DNA of 64,000 nucleotides from positions 151,722-215,721 of the forward strand of contig JAMLGU010000007.1 in the NCBI GenBank assembly GCA_023957575.1, given 5' to 3'. Below, piece after piece: positions 34,453-44,800 of the stretch; the stretch's first letter is position 1, and each line of letters opens with the position of its first letter. The notes under the pieces are model-generated. The model did no database searches. It saw only the letters and a list, made by a program, of their open reading frames with translations, and was not told the origin of the DNA. The position numbers and the translations under genes were made by a program. Source of the DNA: Chitinophagaceae bacterium. Its GTDB lineage: Bacteria; Bacteroidota; Bacteroidia; Chitinophagales; Chitinophagaceae.

Positions 34453-37380
34453 CTATCTTACAAATAAATTTTCCTTAGGAATAGGGGCATACTGTTTATC
34501 AGCAACACGCTTCCATGCCCAGCTCAACTCGTCCCCTTCATAATCCTCAAAATACATCAACTTATACGGATGAAAACCCTTTTTTAAAGCTATGCGACCG
34601 GTAGCAGTGATGGCTGCATGAGAACCATCATTGTCCACCACTTTTGTGTTATTAATATATAATACACTTCCATCATCTGATTTGGTCATAAATTCATAAA
34701 CATCATCCTGCGGAATATAGATGAATCCTGTAAAAATATAACCAAAATGATCGGGTTGCATGGCCTCCTTAATAGTGGGAGCCGCTATAGTTCCACTCGC
34801 TTTTACCACTGATTTTTCAATTTGGCTAACACTACTAAAGTTCCCTTCATAATACTTGAAGGTGGTTCCGTTTTCGGTTTTGGGGTTTGTTTCACCTTTC
34901 TCCATATTAGCTTTTGAAGCCTGAATGGAGAATATTGGGCTTGGTTGGCAGCCTTTTTTAAACGCTTTAGCCTTTATCAAATAAGAGTTCTGAATTTTAA
35001 AAGGAGCCTGATATAAAATACTTGTTGTATCTGGATCTTTTCCATCAAGAGAATAGTAAATAGCTGCTCCAGAGGTGGCTGTTCCTAATGTTACCTCTGC
35101 CTCACCCACAAATAAATTCAAATCTCCATGATTATATGGAATGGATACTTTTTGTCCGATTGTTAATGAGTAGGGAAGTGCATCTTCTTGTGTACCTCTT
35201 TGTTTATTGGGAGAAGATGACAATGAAAACGAGAGCTCGCCGCCTCCCATTATTTGGTCATAGGTAATAAAATTTGCATTTAAGTCTCTGCCATTTAAAA
35301 CTACTTTATCAATATAAATATTATCTTTTGGATTGTTGGCTTTTATTACCAGTGTTTTGCCATTTGCCAGTTTGATATTTATCTTCTCAAACAAAGGAGT
35401 GGTAAGAACAAATTGATTAGACCCGGGACATACCTCATAAATACCCAGACTACTGAGGATATACCAGGCCGACATTTGGCCACAATCCTCATTGCCGCTA
35501 ATGCCTTCGGGCGTAGGGTGATAGAGTTCTTTTAATATACGTCGGGTAAGCTCCTGAGTTTTCCATGGCTGACCTACATAATTATACAAATAAGCCATGT
35601 GATGGCTGGGTTCGTTGCCATGCGCATACTGACCTATCAAACCTGTAATATCCACCATTTCGCCCTGAACATCAGAAGTAACAATAAACAGACTGTCTAA
35701 TTGTTTTACAAATTCATCTCTACCGCCAAATAATTGCTCCATTCCATTTACGTCATGTGGCACAAAGAAACGGTATTGCCAAGCGGTAGCCTCGGTATAT
35801 GCCCTACCCGGTTCAAAGGGATTGAAAGGATTATCCCAGTTTCCATCCAATCGTTTCCCTCTGAAAAATTTTGAAAACCCGTCAAACACATTAATATAAG
35901 ATAAAGCTCTTTGCCGGTATTTTTCAAAATCTGCCAGCCTTCCCATTTCCTTTGCCATTTGCGAAATGCACCAATCGTCATAAGCATACTCCAATACGCA
36001 GGATACAGATTCTCTTTTTATATTAGAGGGTATATAACCCAATCGAGTATAATAGTCAGATCCTTTTTTATTAATATCAGACGATACCTTCATAGCTTGC
36101 AAAGCCTTTTCTGTGTCAAAGCCCCTTATGCCTTTTAGGTAAGCATCTGCAATAATCGACACTGCATGATAGCCAATCATGGTACCGGTTTCACCCGCCG
36201 AAAGTGGCCATATAGGTAACTCTCCCGTATCATCATACATAAGAAGAAGGGAGTTAATCATTTGATTTACCAAAGACGTATCAACAATAGTTTGTAATGG
36301 ATTCCATGCACGAAAAGTATCCCAGATTGAAAAAGCAGAATAATAATTTTTTCCAATCGGCAGTTGACCTGTTTTCATATTATGCCTGCGATATTCACCA
36401 TTGCTATCGCTCATTAGGTTTGGCATTAACTTGGTGTGATATATGGCAGTATAAAAATTTTTCTTATCGTCCTCGCTTCCTCCCTTTACCGTTATTTGAG
36501 AAAGCGCCTCCACCCATTTTTGCTTAGCCTGATGTTGAACAGAGTCAAAATTAAATTTTCCATTTTCAGCCTCAAGATTTAGTAGTGCATTTTCCCGGCT
36601 TACTGCCGACAACCCTACCTGAACAACCAAAGGCGTACCATCTGATTTTCCAAATTTTATAAAAAATTGTTGATTGCTACTGGTCGGCGCATCACTTTCC
36701 TTTAATACTTTACCATTATTTATATGCTGAACGCTGGTAAACTTTTTTGAAAAGCGGGCTACAAAAAAAACATACTGGTTAGGTGTCCACCCTTGAGTGC
36801 GACGCATGCCGGAGATCTTATTCTCTCCGGTTTGCATAATTTCAAGCGAATCAATACTTTCCTCTGCCAAAAGATGATGCATGTCTATTATCAGATTTAC
36901 TTCCTTTGCCTTTTCAAAAGTATATCTATGCATTCCTGTGTGAGCAGTGGCAGTTAATTCAGCATTTATTCCTTCCTGCTTAAAATTTACAGAATAATAT
37001 CCTGGAGATGCCATTTCATCTTTATGAGAAAAAAGTAAATAGTCAAAAATATATCCATCTGATGTGGGCTTAAATTCCTTGGTGGTTGGATGAAAAAGAA
37101 TATCTCCCAAATCAGCTACGCCGGTACCACTCAGGTGAGTGTGGGAAAAACCAATAATAGCAGAATCGCTGTAATGATAGCCCGAACAAGCATCCCAGTT
37201 TCCAAAGCGAGTATCAGGACTCAACTGCACCGCACCAAAAGGAGTTGTTGCACCTGGGAACGTGTGGCCATGAAAACCTGTTCCTATCAAAGGATCAACA
37301 TAATCAATTGGTGACTTATCCTTTTTTGAGCAGGAAAAAAGTAAAAAAATAAAAAAAAATATCATTAACCTTTGTTGCAT
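34453..37380 (-). CDS. GH92 alpha-mannosidase lipoprotein with chitobiase-like and PA14 domains
   Basis: A 975-residue lipoprotein (lipobox FLLFSC, then SKKDK). The GH92 part (residues about 25-740) starts with YVDPLIGTGFHGHTFPGA and carries the catalytic acid Glu631 in SGNEDCGQMSAWY, with DMHHL and GTMIGYHA segments on the way. These exo-enzymes remove terminal alpha-mannose from N-glycans or yeast mannan in a Ca2+-dependent way. A chitobiase C-terminal-type beta domain (IYYSLDGKDPDTTS, about 760-835) follows, then a PA14 domain (about 850-970, YEFMTKSDDGSVLYINN, VVDNDGSH) very close to that of the metallophosphoesterase. Linkage specificity cannot be read from sequence. Confidence 0.94.
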   Translation of the reverse strand: MQQRLMIFFFIFLLFSCSKKDKSPIDYVDPLIGTGFHGHTFPGATTPFGAVQLSPDTRFGNWDACSGYHYSDSAIIGFSHTHLSGTGVADLGDILFHPTTKEFKPTSDGYIFDYLLFSHKDEMASPGYYSVNFKQEGINAELTATAHTGMHRYTFEKAKEVNLIIDMHHLLAEESIDSLEIMQTGENKISGMRRTQGWTPNQYVFFVARFSKKFTSVQHINNGKVLKESDAPTSSNQQFFIKFGKSDGTPLVVQVGLSAVSRENALLNLEAENGKFNFDSVQHQAKQKWVEALSQITVKGGSEDDKKNFYTAIYHTKLMPNLMSDSNGEYRRHNMKTGQLPIGKNYYSAFSIWDTFRAWNPLQTIVDTSLVNQMINSLLLMYDDTGELPIWPLSAGETGTMIGYHAVSIIADAYLKGIRGFDTEKALQAMKVSSDINKKGSDYYTRLGYIPSNIKRESVSCVLEYAYDDWCISQMAKEMGRLADFEKYRQRALSYINVFDGFSKFFRGKRLDGNWDNPFNPFEPGRAYTEATAWQYRFFVPHDVNGMEQLFGGRDEFVKQLDSLFIVTSDVQGEMVDITGLIGQYAHGNEPSHHMAYLYNYVGQPWKTQELTRRILKELYHPTPEGISGNEDCGQMSAWYILSSLGIYEVCPGSNQFVLTTPLFEKINIKLANGKTLVIKANNPKDNIYIDKVVLNGRDLNANFITYDQIMGGGELSFSLSSSPNKQRGTQEDALPYSLTIGQKVSIPYNHGDLNLFVGEAEVTLGTATSGAAIYYSLDGKDPDTTSILYQAPFKIQNSYLIKAKAFKKGCQPSPIFSIQASKANMEKGETNPKTENGTTFKYYEGNFSSVSQIEKSVVKASGTIAAPTIKEAMQPDHFGYIFTGFIYIPQDDVYEFMTKSDDGSVLYINNTKVVDNDGSHAAITATGRIALKKGFHPYKLMYFEDYEGDELSWAWKRVADKQYAPIPKENLFVR

Positions 37381-37456
37381 TATTACTAATGATTTATTAA
37401 GACAATATTTAATTAACCGAATTCACGGCATTTACTTTATCAACCTGATTTACTCA

Positions 37457-39097
37457 TCAGATTTTGTTTTCGCCGGTTTTAATCTGAATAATCTGCTCAC
37501 TGCCTGACCACCTGAGTTTTAAGGTGAACTCAATATTGGAATGAATGACAATAGAAGGTTTTTCATTAACATTTTTTCTATTATTGCATCTGAAGGATAT
37601 CAAACCGTTTTTACCAAAAGGATACTGCTCAATCCCATGCTCCTCTGTTAATCTAACATTCCAGCCTATTGTTTTATCAATTAAATTTGCCTGAATACCG
37701 AAAATCATTTCGAACATGATGGAAATAGGTACCAAGCCTGTCCATCCAATAAAATCAGGTCTTGCCAGAAAACCGGGCTCGGTTTTTTCGGGTGCATAAT
37801 ACTCCCAAAATGTGCCTGTATTTTTATATACTTCCAACACTTGCTCATGATGTTTCATGGCTAATTCGAAAGCCAATGAATCAAATCCTTTGTTTCTCAG
37901 CCCGGCCAATACCATATAATTTGTAGGCGCCCACACTCCTCCCTGCCAATACCGACCATCTGCCTGATACTTGGGATGATTAGCCGGCATTGAAGGAACA
38001 GGATGATGCCTGAAAAATGTTTCTTTGTCTTTTAAGTGTTTTACAAAATCTTCTAATTCTTTCTTTTCCAATACATCTGTCCACAAAGCCCAAAAAGCGC
38101 CAATTGACTTCAACGTTCCTTTGGTGCTATCCGAATACCTGTCATATAAAAATGAAGATTTTGCATCCCACATCTTTTCTTTAATATACCTTTTTAGAAA
38201 TTTCACATCATCTTCAATGTCCTCAATCTCTTGCCATCGCTCTGTCAGAAACCCAAAGTCAACCAAAATCTTCCCAATAAATAATTGTTGCAGACAGGTG
38301 TCAATCCACGTCATGTGCCCATTAGAAAAAATAGGATTATACTGGGGTTGCAGACGGGGCTGGTTGTCCATACCTGTTCCCCAGCCACTACTCCAATACG
38401 AACCATCCTGCCAGGTATGATTGAGCTTCAGCCATTGATAATAAGCACAAAGAACAGGAAAGATTTTATGTATTCTGTCCAAATCACTGTACTGCTTAAA
38501 AAAGACAAATTCACTCCATGGGATAAGGTTGGGGCCGGTACTTGTGGGGTCGTACCTATGAAAGCAGTCCTCTCCCGTGTCACCCCATATTTCTCTGCAA
38601 ATAAATCCGTCAGGATGTTGCTTGGCATAAAAATTATCTAAAGTATGCTGAAAAGGATATGCTCTGTAACCATACCTTGCAAACATGGTGATAAAGGTAG
38701 AGTCCCACATAAAAATATTTCCGTTATAAGCGGTATCAATGTATGAACTAATAAAACCATTCTTTTCATTAGGATCTTTTATATTCCTGAAAGCAATCTC
38801 CCACGCTTTCCAATACATGTCTATCGCCTGGTTATTTCCTTTCCAAAATGGTTGCGGCAATAATCCCTTTGCCTTATCGAAGCCGGGAGAGGCTATAATT
38901 TTTCGTGGTGCGTTTCTAAACTCATTTTCCGTAACGAATACATTTTTTATATAGGTATTTTTATATGGAGGACATCCATGCTCAGGCGAAATTGATTTAG
39001 ACGAGCCGGTATTTTCACCATAACCTTTTGACATCGGCAATGCAGATGAAGCAGCCAACAAGGCTGAATTTCGTAAAAAATTTCTTCTGGATGACAT
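37457..39097 (-). CDS. Tat-exported (alpha/alpha)6 glycosidase, GH63/MGH1-like
   Basis: A 546-residue protein with a twin-arginine signal (SSRRNFLRNSALLAASSAL). The rest matches the (alpha/alpha)6-barrel glycosidases related to trehalase, GH63 and mannosylglycerate hydrolase: FMWDSTFITMFARYG with the likely catalytic acid Asp, PPxxW-type substrate motifs (WSSGWGTGMDNQPR), KSIGAFWALW, RYWQGGVWAPTNYMVLAGL and FWEYYAPEKTEPG with the probable catalytic base region. In this operon an alpha-glucoside or alpha-mannoside is the likely substrate. Tat export is unusual beside Sec-exported neighbours and could reflect folding or a bound cofactor. It lies 77 bp before GH92. Confidence 0.82.
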   Translation of the reverse strand: MSSRRNFLRNSALLAASSALPMSKGYGENTGSSKSISPEHGCPPYKNTYIKNVFVTENEFRNAPRKIIASPGFDKAKGLLPQPFWKGNNQAIDMYWKAWEIAFRNIKDPNEKNGFISSYIDTAYNGNIFMWDSTFITMFARYGYRAYPFQHTLDNFYAKQHPDGFICREIWGDTGEDCFHRYDPTSTGPNLIPWSEFVFFKQYSDLDRIHKIFPVLCAYYQWLKLNHTWQDGSYWSSGWGTGMDNQPRLQPQYNPIFSNGHMTWIDTCLQQLFIGKILVDFGFLTERWQEIEDIEDDVKFLKRYIKEKMWDAKSSFLYDRYSDSTKGTLKSIGAFWALWTDVLEKKELEDFVKHLKDKETFFRHHPVPSMPANHPKYQADGRYWQGGVWAPTNYMVLAGLRNKGFDSLAFELAMKHHEQVLEVYKNTGTFWEYYAPEKTEPGFLARPDFIGWTGLVPISIMFEMIFGIQANLIDKTIGWNVRLTEEHGIEQYPFGKNGLISFRCNNRKNVNEKPSIVIHSNIEFTLKLRWSGSEQIIQIKTGENKI

Positions 39098-39130
39098 AGT
39101 TTCAATTTAAGTTCAAATAACTTTTAAAAA

Positions 39131-39165
39131 AGCAAAATACCGGTGGCAACAGTAACCACCGGTAT
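39131..39165 (-). terminator. Hairpin between the LamG lipoprotein and the glycosidase gene
   Basis: A perfect 10-bp stem (ATACCGGTGG / CCACCGGTAT) with a 9-nt loop, followed on the minus strand by a TTTT and a TTTTTT run. It may end or attenuate transcription after the uptake genes. Confidence 0.75.
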
Positions 39166-39181
39166 AGTTTAAAATTGCCAA

Positions 39182-40249
39182 TTACTTGCTTGCATTATAT
39201 ATCTGAGCAACATCTGCTGCAGACAAAGCATAATTATAAAAATTGACAGAGGCATATTTGGCGCCAAGTTTAGGATCATAAGCACCAGTACCATCCTGAT
39301 TGATTTTTACACTTTTTCCATTGTCAATATCCACAGGCACCATAGCAGCCGAAGCAAGCTTGACACCATCTATATAAATTGCCGCTTCGCTGGTTCGGTT
39401 GAAGGTTACTGTAACAAAATGCCAGTCGGTGCCTTTAATAGAAACACTTGTCTGTTTAAAATCAGTTTTGGTACCCTCTCCATTTCCGGCCACTACTCTT
39501 ATACCACCACCAAGGTAAGCTATCAACCAGCCTTTGTTGTTGGAACTACTCCAATCCAGCGTTCCTATCATTCCTGGGTCATCGGTGCTTTCATTTGATT
39601 GAAACCAAAAACTAACAGAAAAATTACTGTTATTGCCAAATTTTAGCAGATTTGAATTTTCTACATCGAGGTAAGATATGACACCCGGTTTAAAGGTTGC
39701 TACAATTCCCCTTTTTGCATCGTCACTAAAACTGCCGATATTATAATCAGTTGTTTTAAGCTCTACCGTACTTCCATCTTGTTTTTTGAAATTCACTATT
39801 GAGGGCACATCACTGATTACATCAAAATTGTAGGTTTTCATTGACGGATAATCAAATCCATCCTTCCCATCATCATTAAAATATACATTAAATGCAAAAG
39901 ATGCCCTTTGTCCCAATGGAATATTCAAATCATTTACAGCAATATTATAGGTAGCCGCCTTCCCATTTACATTAAGAGTGGTAAGCACTTTGCCCGCATT
40001 TAAATTCACTACATCTATTTTATTGATATCGAAATTAGAACTGAGGTCAATCTTTACCTGCTCTCCTTTGCGATAATAATCCTTATTTGTGCTAACCACT
40101 GTGCCTGTTCTCGGACTGGTGTGGAGCATTGAAAATTCGAGACCTTTCAATCTCCCGTCGGGCTTATATTCTACTTCCTTCTTACAGGAAGTAATAACGG
40201 CCAAAACACTCAAAAAAAAGAATAATATAAAATTTTTCATTTTAAACAC
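39182..40249 (-). CDS. Surface lipoprotein with LamG-like domain (SusE/F position)
   Basis: A 355-residue lipoprotein (lipobox VITSCKKE). The N-terminal half resembles the Ig-like repeats of SusE/DUF1735 proteins (YYRKGEQVKIDLSSNFDINK, TYNFDVISDVPSI). The C-terminal half (about residues 185-352) is a concanavalin/laminin G-like fold (NFSVSFWFQSNESTDDPGMIGTLDW, WHFVTVTFNRTSEAAIYIDG, SVNFYNYALSAADVAQIY). Following SusC and SusD directly (14 bp), it is probably a cell-surface glycan-binding protein that hands substrate to the SusCD pair. Which sugar it binds is not visible. Confidence 0.88.
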   Translation of the reverse strand: MFKMKNFILFFFLSVLAVITSCKKEVEYKPDGRLKGLEFSMLHTSPRTGTVVSTNKDYYRKGEQVKIDLSSNFDINKIDVVNLNAGKVLTTLNVNGKAATYNIAVNDLNIPLGQRASFAFNVYFNDDGKDGFDYPSMKTYNFDVISDVPSIVNFKKQDGSTVELKTTDYNIGSFSDDAKRGIVATFKPGVISYLDVENSNLLKFGNNSNFSVSFWFQSNESTDDPGMIGTLDWSSSNNKGWLIAYLGGGIRVVAGNGEGTKTDFKQTSVSIKGTDWHFVTVTFNRTSEAAIYIDGVKLASAAMVPVDIDNGKSVKINQDGTGAYDPKLGAKYASVNFYNYALSAADVAQIYNASK

Positions 40250-40262
40250 TTTTGATTAAAGG

Positions 40263-41834
40263 TTAATATCCAATATTTTGTTTCAGATTCTTACTCTTTG
40301 CAATTTCAACATTTGGAATAGCAAATACGTGATTTTTAGCAGGATCAAAGTTTCTTGCAGGCCATACCTCAATAACATCTAAAGAGGCAATACTATTTCC
40401 AGACAAATTCACTTTATATCCATGCAAGGGTTTAGAGTATGCTGCTTTAGCATCGCCCCACCGTACTAAATCCAAGTGGCGGAATACACCAAATTCCAAA
40501 GCAAACTCACATCGGCGTTCATTTTTCAAATCTTCTTTACCTGCATTTGACTTGGGCGCTAAACCAGCGCGAGCTCTCACCTGATTGAGGGGCTGATCTC
40601 CGTTTTGCCCTTGCCAGATCAAAGCCTCAGCTTTCATCAACAATACATCAGAATATCTGACGATTGGGATATTTAAATCGGTAGTGCCATTATCACTATT
40701 GGGATTAACGGTTTTACCTACACAGTCTGCATCCTTAAATGGCTCCAAATATTTTCTGAAGGTAAATGCTGAAGGGCTTGACACCGAAGATGGGTTGACA
40801 GCCCAAATAATTTGGCGACCAATAAATTGAGCTGTATCTCCAGGAGCCAGAATAGTTGCCTTACGGCGTGTATCACCCGGCGCATACGCATTATACAACT
40901 CCAAGGTGGGTTGAAAATAACCCCATGTATTGTAGTACCCAAAACCTCCATTTTGGAAAATTACACCCGGAAGTTTAGATCCGTCTATTTCAGTACTCGT
41001 TACGCTCATGATGTATTCTTTGCTCCAATTATTTTCTATCTTAAATACATCCGCATATTTAGACAAAAGGGCATGCTTACCCGAATTGATAACTAGGTTG
41101 GTATATTCAACTACCTTAGCATAATATGAATTATCATATTGAGCGGCATACAAAGCGGCTCTTGCCATTAATGACCATGCAGCCGTCTTATGCATGAGGC
41201 CTCTTTCATTTTCGGGTATTTCATCAAACCAAGGCAATAAGTCAGATGCCTTCTGCAGGTCATCAATAATCATTTTATAATTATCCAAAACGGAAGGCGG
41301 TCTTGGAACGTCTATAGAATCTAATGGCGTTTTTTCGGTAACGATAGGAATTCCACCATTTGGCCCATTATCGCCATACCATGGCGCTAACCACAAATAG
41401 GCAAACCCACGAAAAAAGTAAGCGTGGCCCAACACCTTATTTTTAACTGCCTCGGATAACTTAGTAGCCTTTGGCGCTTGTTTTAATAAATTGTTGGCGT
41501 AATTGATTGTCTGATACATTTGTGGCCAGTTGTCCCGCACATCACGCGTATTAGACCCATTATCTATAAAGTTTTTTATGTTTTGAGCTTCGGCTTGTGT
41601 ACGCCCTGTAATTATGTTATCGCTACAGTTTTCAAACCACATAAAGCCCCTTCCCATCGTACCTTCCCTATACTGCCAGTAATAAAGCGCATAAATAGCC
41701 TGCATTGCCTGTCCATCAGTCATATTGGACAATTCTACAGGCTGACCATAAGGTTCAAATTCGAGAAATTTTTTACAAGAGGGTAATGTAAATAAGATAA
41801 CTACAAATACTAAAAAAATATATTTCTTGTTCAT
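40263..41834 (-). CDS. SusD/RagB-family outer-membrane lipoprotein (locus 1)
   Basis: A 523-residue lipoprotein (lipobox FTLPSCKKF) with the SusD fold: early QAIYALYYWQY, TPR-like helices (AEAQNIKNF, LLKQAPKATKLSEAVKNK, AHYFRGFAYLWL-like segment), and the C-terminal LNQVRARAGLAPK and ERRCEFALEFGVFRHLDLVRWGDA signatures. It forms the lid of the SusC transporter and binds oligosaccharides. It is 12 bp after SusC and 14 bp before the LamG lipoprotein. Confidence 0.96.
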   Translation of the reverse strand: MNKKYIFLVFVVILFTLPSCKKFLEFEPYGQPVELSNMTDGQAMQAIYALYYWQYREGTMGRGFMWFENCSDNIITGRTQAEAQNIKNFIDNGSNTRDVRDNWPQMYQTINYANNLLKQAPKATKLSEAVKNKVLGHAYFFRGFAYLWLAPWYGDNGPNGGIPIVTEKTPLDSIDVPRPPSVLDNYKMIIDDLQKASDLLPWFDEIPENERGLMHKTAAWSLMARAALYAAQYDNSYYAKVVEYTNLVINSGKHALLSKYADVFKIENNWSKEYIMSVTSTEIDGSKLPGVIFQNGGFGYYNTWGYFQPTLELYNAYAPGDTRRKATILAPGDTAQFIGRQIIWAVNPSSVSSPSAFTFRKYLEPFKDADCVGKTVNPNSDNGTTDLNIPIVRYSDVLLMKAEALIWQGQNGDQPLNQVRARAGLAPKSNAGKEDLKNERRCEFALEFGVFRHLDLVRWGDAKAAYSKPLHGYKVNLSGNSIASLDVIEVWPARNFDPAKNHVFAIPNVEIAKSKNLKQNIGY

Positions 41835-41845
41835 ATTAATAAGTT

Positions 41846-44800
41846 TTAAAAAGTAAGATTAATACCTGCGCTATACATTTTTGCTACAGGGAATCGGCCT
41901 CCGTCAACTCCCTGATTTCCTACCTCAGGATCAAATGCTGAATAGCTTGTAAACGTCACCAAATTTTCACCATTTACAAATAATCGAATCTTGGTTTTGG
42001 CAAGGAATGTTCCTTGTATCAAACGCTGTGGAAACTCATAAGAAAGATTCAATGACTTAAGCCTCATAAAATCTCCTTTTTCCAAAAAATAATCAGAGAC
42101 TTTTGAAAAGTTACCATTAGGGTCTTCTACAATCGCTAAACGAGGTATATCGGAATTAGTATTATAGTTGTATGAGTTTAATACATCTGTGCTCATGTTC
42201 CAACCTTTTGAACCGGTATAAGTCATTGCTTTTACCCCATTGAAAATTTTTACCCCCGATACACCCATGAGTGTAACATTAAGATTTATATTCTTCCAAC
42301 CAGCGCCCAAATTCATTCCATAGGTATAATTGGGCATATCATAAGCGCCCATGTATTTACGATCGGCATCATTAATAATTCCATTATTATCAGCATCTAT
42401 AAATTTAAGGTCGCCCGGTTTGGCATTAGGTTGTATTTTCTTGACTGCGTTTGTTTTTGGATCAGTCCATGTGTAATTGTCTATTTCCTGCTGATTTCTG
42501 AAAAGACCTGCGCTTTCTATCAAAAAGTAAGAAAACCAAGGCTGACCTACTGTTGAACGCAAAGGCTTCATTGAATTAACGTCATTGTTATGTGAAATAA
42601 AGGCATTTGCTCCAATATCTTTAACAGTATTTTTAAAATGTGCAATATTGGCGCCAATGTTCAAATTAAAATCCCCAATTTGCTTTACATAATTTGCCGA
42701 TGCCTCCCATCCCTTGTTTTCAACTCGACCGATATTAAACTCTGGGGCAGATGCCACACCTGCCACAGAGGCAACCGGCATTGACTCAATTAAATCTTTT
42801 GTCTGCTTATTAAAGAAATCAAATGTAAAATTGAGACTGTTTTGAAGGAAGCTGATATCTGCTCCGATATTGGTTTGCTCGGTACGCTCCCATCTTAAAT
42901 TAGGATTTGGGATGGTCGGTTGGTAAATACCATACCCCTGCACCTGCCCGTTTGACCCCAGAAAAACCGGCCAACCGGTAACCTGATATGGAGGCGCATA
43001 AATAAATCTTCGCACTGAATTTATATTACCTACCTGCCCCCAGCTCGCTCTAAATTTTAAAAAACTAATCAGATTTTGGTTATTCATGAACTCTTCTGAA
43101 GATATCTTCCATGATCCTGATACCGCAGGAAAAATATCCCAATTTTTATCGGGGTTTAATTTGGATGAAGCATCACGGCGAAGACTCGCAGAGATAAAAT
43201 ATCTGTCATCAAAAGAGTAAGATGCCCGTCCAACTGCTGAAACAGTGGCTTCATCCCATATTTCTTCGTAGGGTTTTGTTGTCCAGTTGGTTCCATTTGG
43301 GAAAATGGTACTGTGTTCGCTTTCAAAATCAAAGCCCCTCATTTCAGTTTGTTCATATCTATAGTTCCTTTTATTCATGGTAAAAGCGCCCATTAAGGAC
43401 ACACTGTGAACCTGATTAAATAGTTTTTGATAATTTAGGATATTCTCAAAATTCCAAACTTTAAATAAAGAATTGGAAATCACTCTGTAATTCTGATCAA
43501 TAGTTCTTCCAGGCTCCAAAAATTTCATCTGAAAAGATTCACCTCTTAAACTTGTTACATCATAAGCAAAATTTGACTTAAATGTTAAACCAGGCATTAA
43601 ATTAAAATTAATCGCTGAAGCCGAGAAAATTCGGTTTTGAGGGTTATTTTGCCTTACTTTTTCAAGCATTGCTACCGGATTTCTCAAATCGGCTTCTACA
43701 CTAAAACCCTGTGCCAGTGCCCAGCGCGGCACTGTGCCGCCATAAAGCACATTTCCCCCATCATCATATTCATACACAGTAGAATACCTTGGATAGGCCA
43801 TTGCCCCAAATATAGTACCTGTGTGACCATCACCAATTCCGCTTTTCCCATTGGAATAATCATATACAAGATTCTGAGAAACAGATACCCACTTGTTAAG
43901 TTGAAGATCAGTACCTAATCTGGTTGTTAGTTTTTCACCATAAGTAGTTATTAATGTTCCTTCGGTTTTGTCATAACTGACAGAAGCGAGGCTTTTAACA
44001 TCTTTTGAACCTCCCCGAATTGTTAAATCATAGTGATTAACCTTTCCTGTTCTAAATATTGCATCCAACCAATCGGTACGAGTAACATTGCCATAAGGAA
44101 ATAAAACTGGGTTATACGCTTTTGGTACAGTTTTTCCTGCAGCATCTGACGCATCCTTCCAAACCTTATTAAACTCTTCAGCAGTTAGCACCTTAGGTAA
44201 CCGCCATGCTTTCTGGCGACCCTCCCATGCGCTGAAATCTACAGTTGCTTTTCCCTGCTTTGCTTGTTTGGTAGTGATTAAAATTACCCCTCCCGAACCT
44301 GCTAATGCTCCATAAATTGCCGCAGAAGATGCATCTTTTAATACTGTTACAGTTTCTATGTCCGAGCCATTAAAAGGAGCGCCCGGAACACCATCAACCA
44401 CATAAAGAACGGCATCACCATTCTTATTGCCTTTCCCCCTGATTTGAACTGAGGCTCCTTGTGTAGGATCCCCGGTTTGAGTAATATTTACCCCGGGCAC
44501 CTGCCCTTGTAAAATATTACCGATTGATGTGGACCTGCCCTGAAAGTTATCCCCAACTTTTATCGTTGTAACAGCTCCTTGCAAATCCCTTTTACGACTG
44601 GAACCATACCCTATTGCTACCACTTCATCCATCCCCACTATATCGTTTTCAAGTACTACCGTAATCGGATCTTCGCCGTTTACGACAACCTCTTTTGTTT
44701 TTTTTCCAACATAACTTAGTATTAATGCTGTGGACTTAGAGGGTAGGGCAATAGAAAAGTTTCCTACATTATCAGTAGTAGTACTGACATTTGAACCTTT

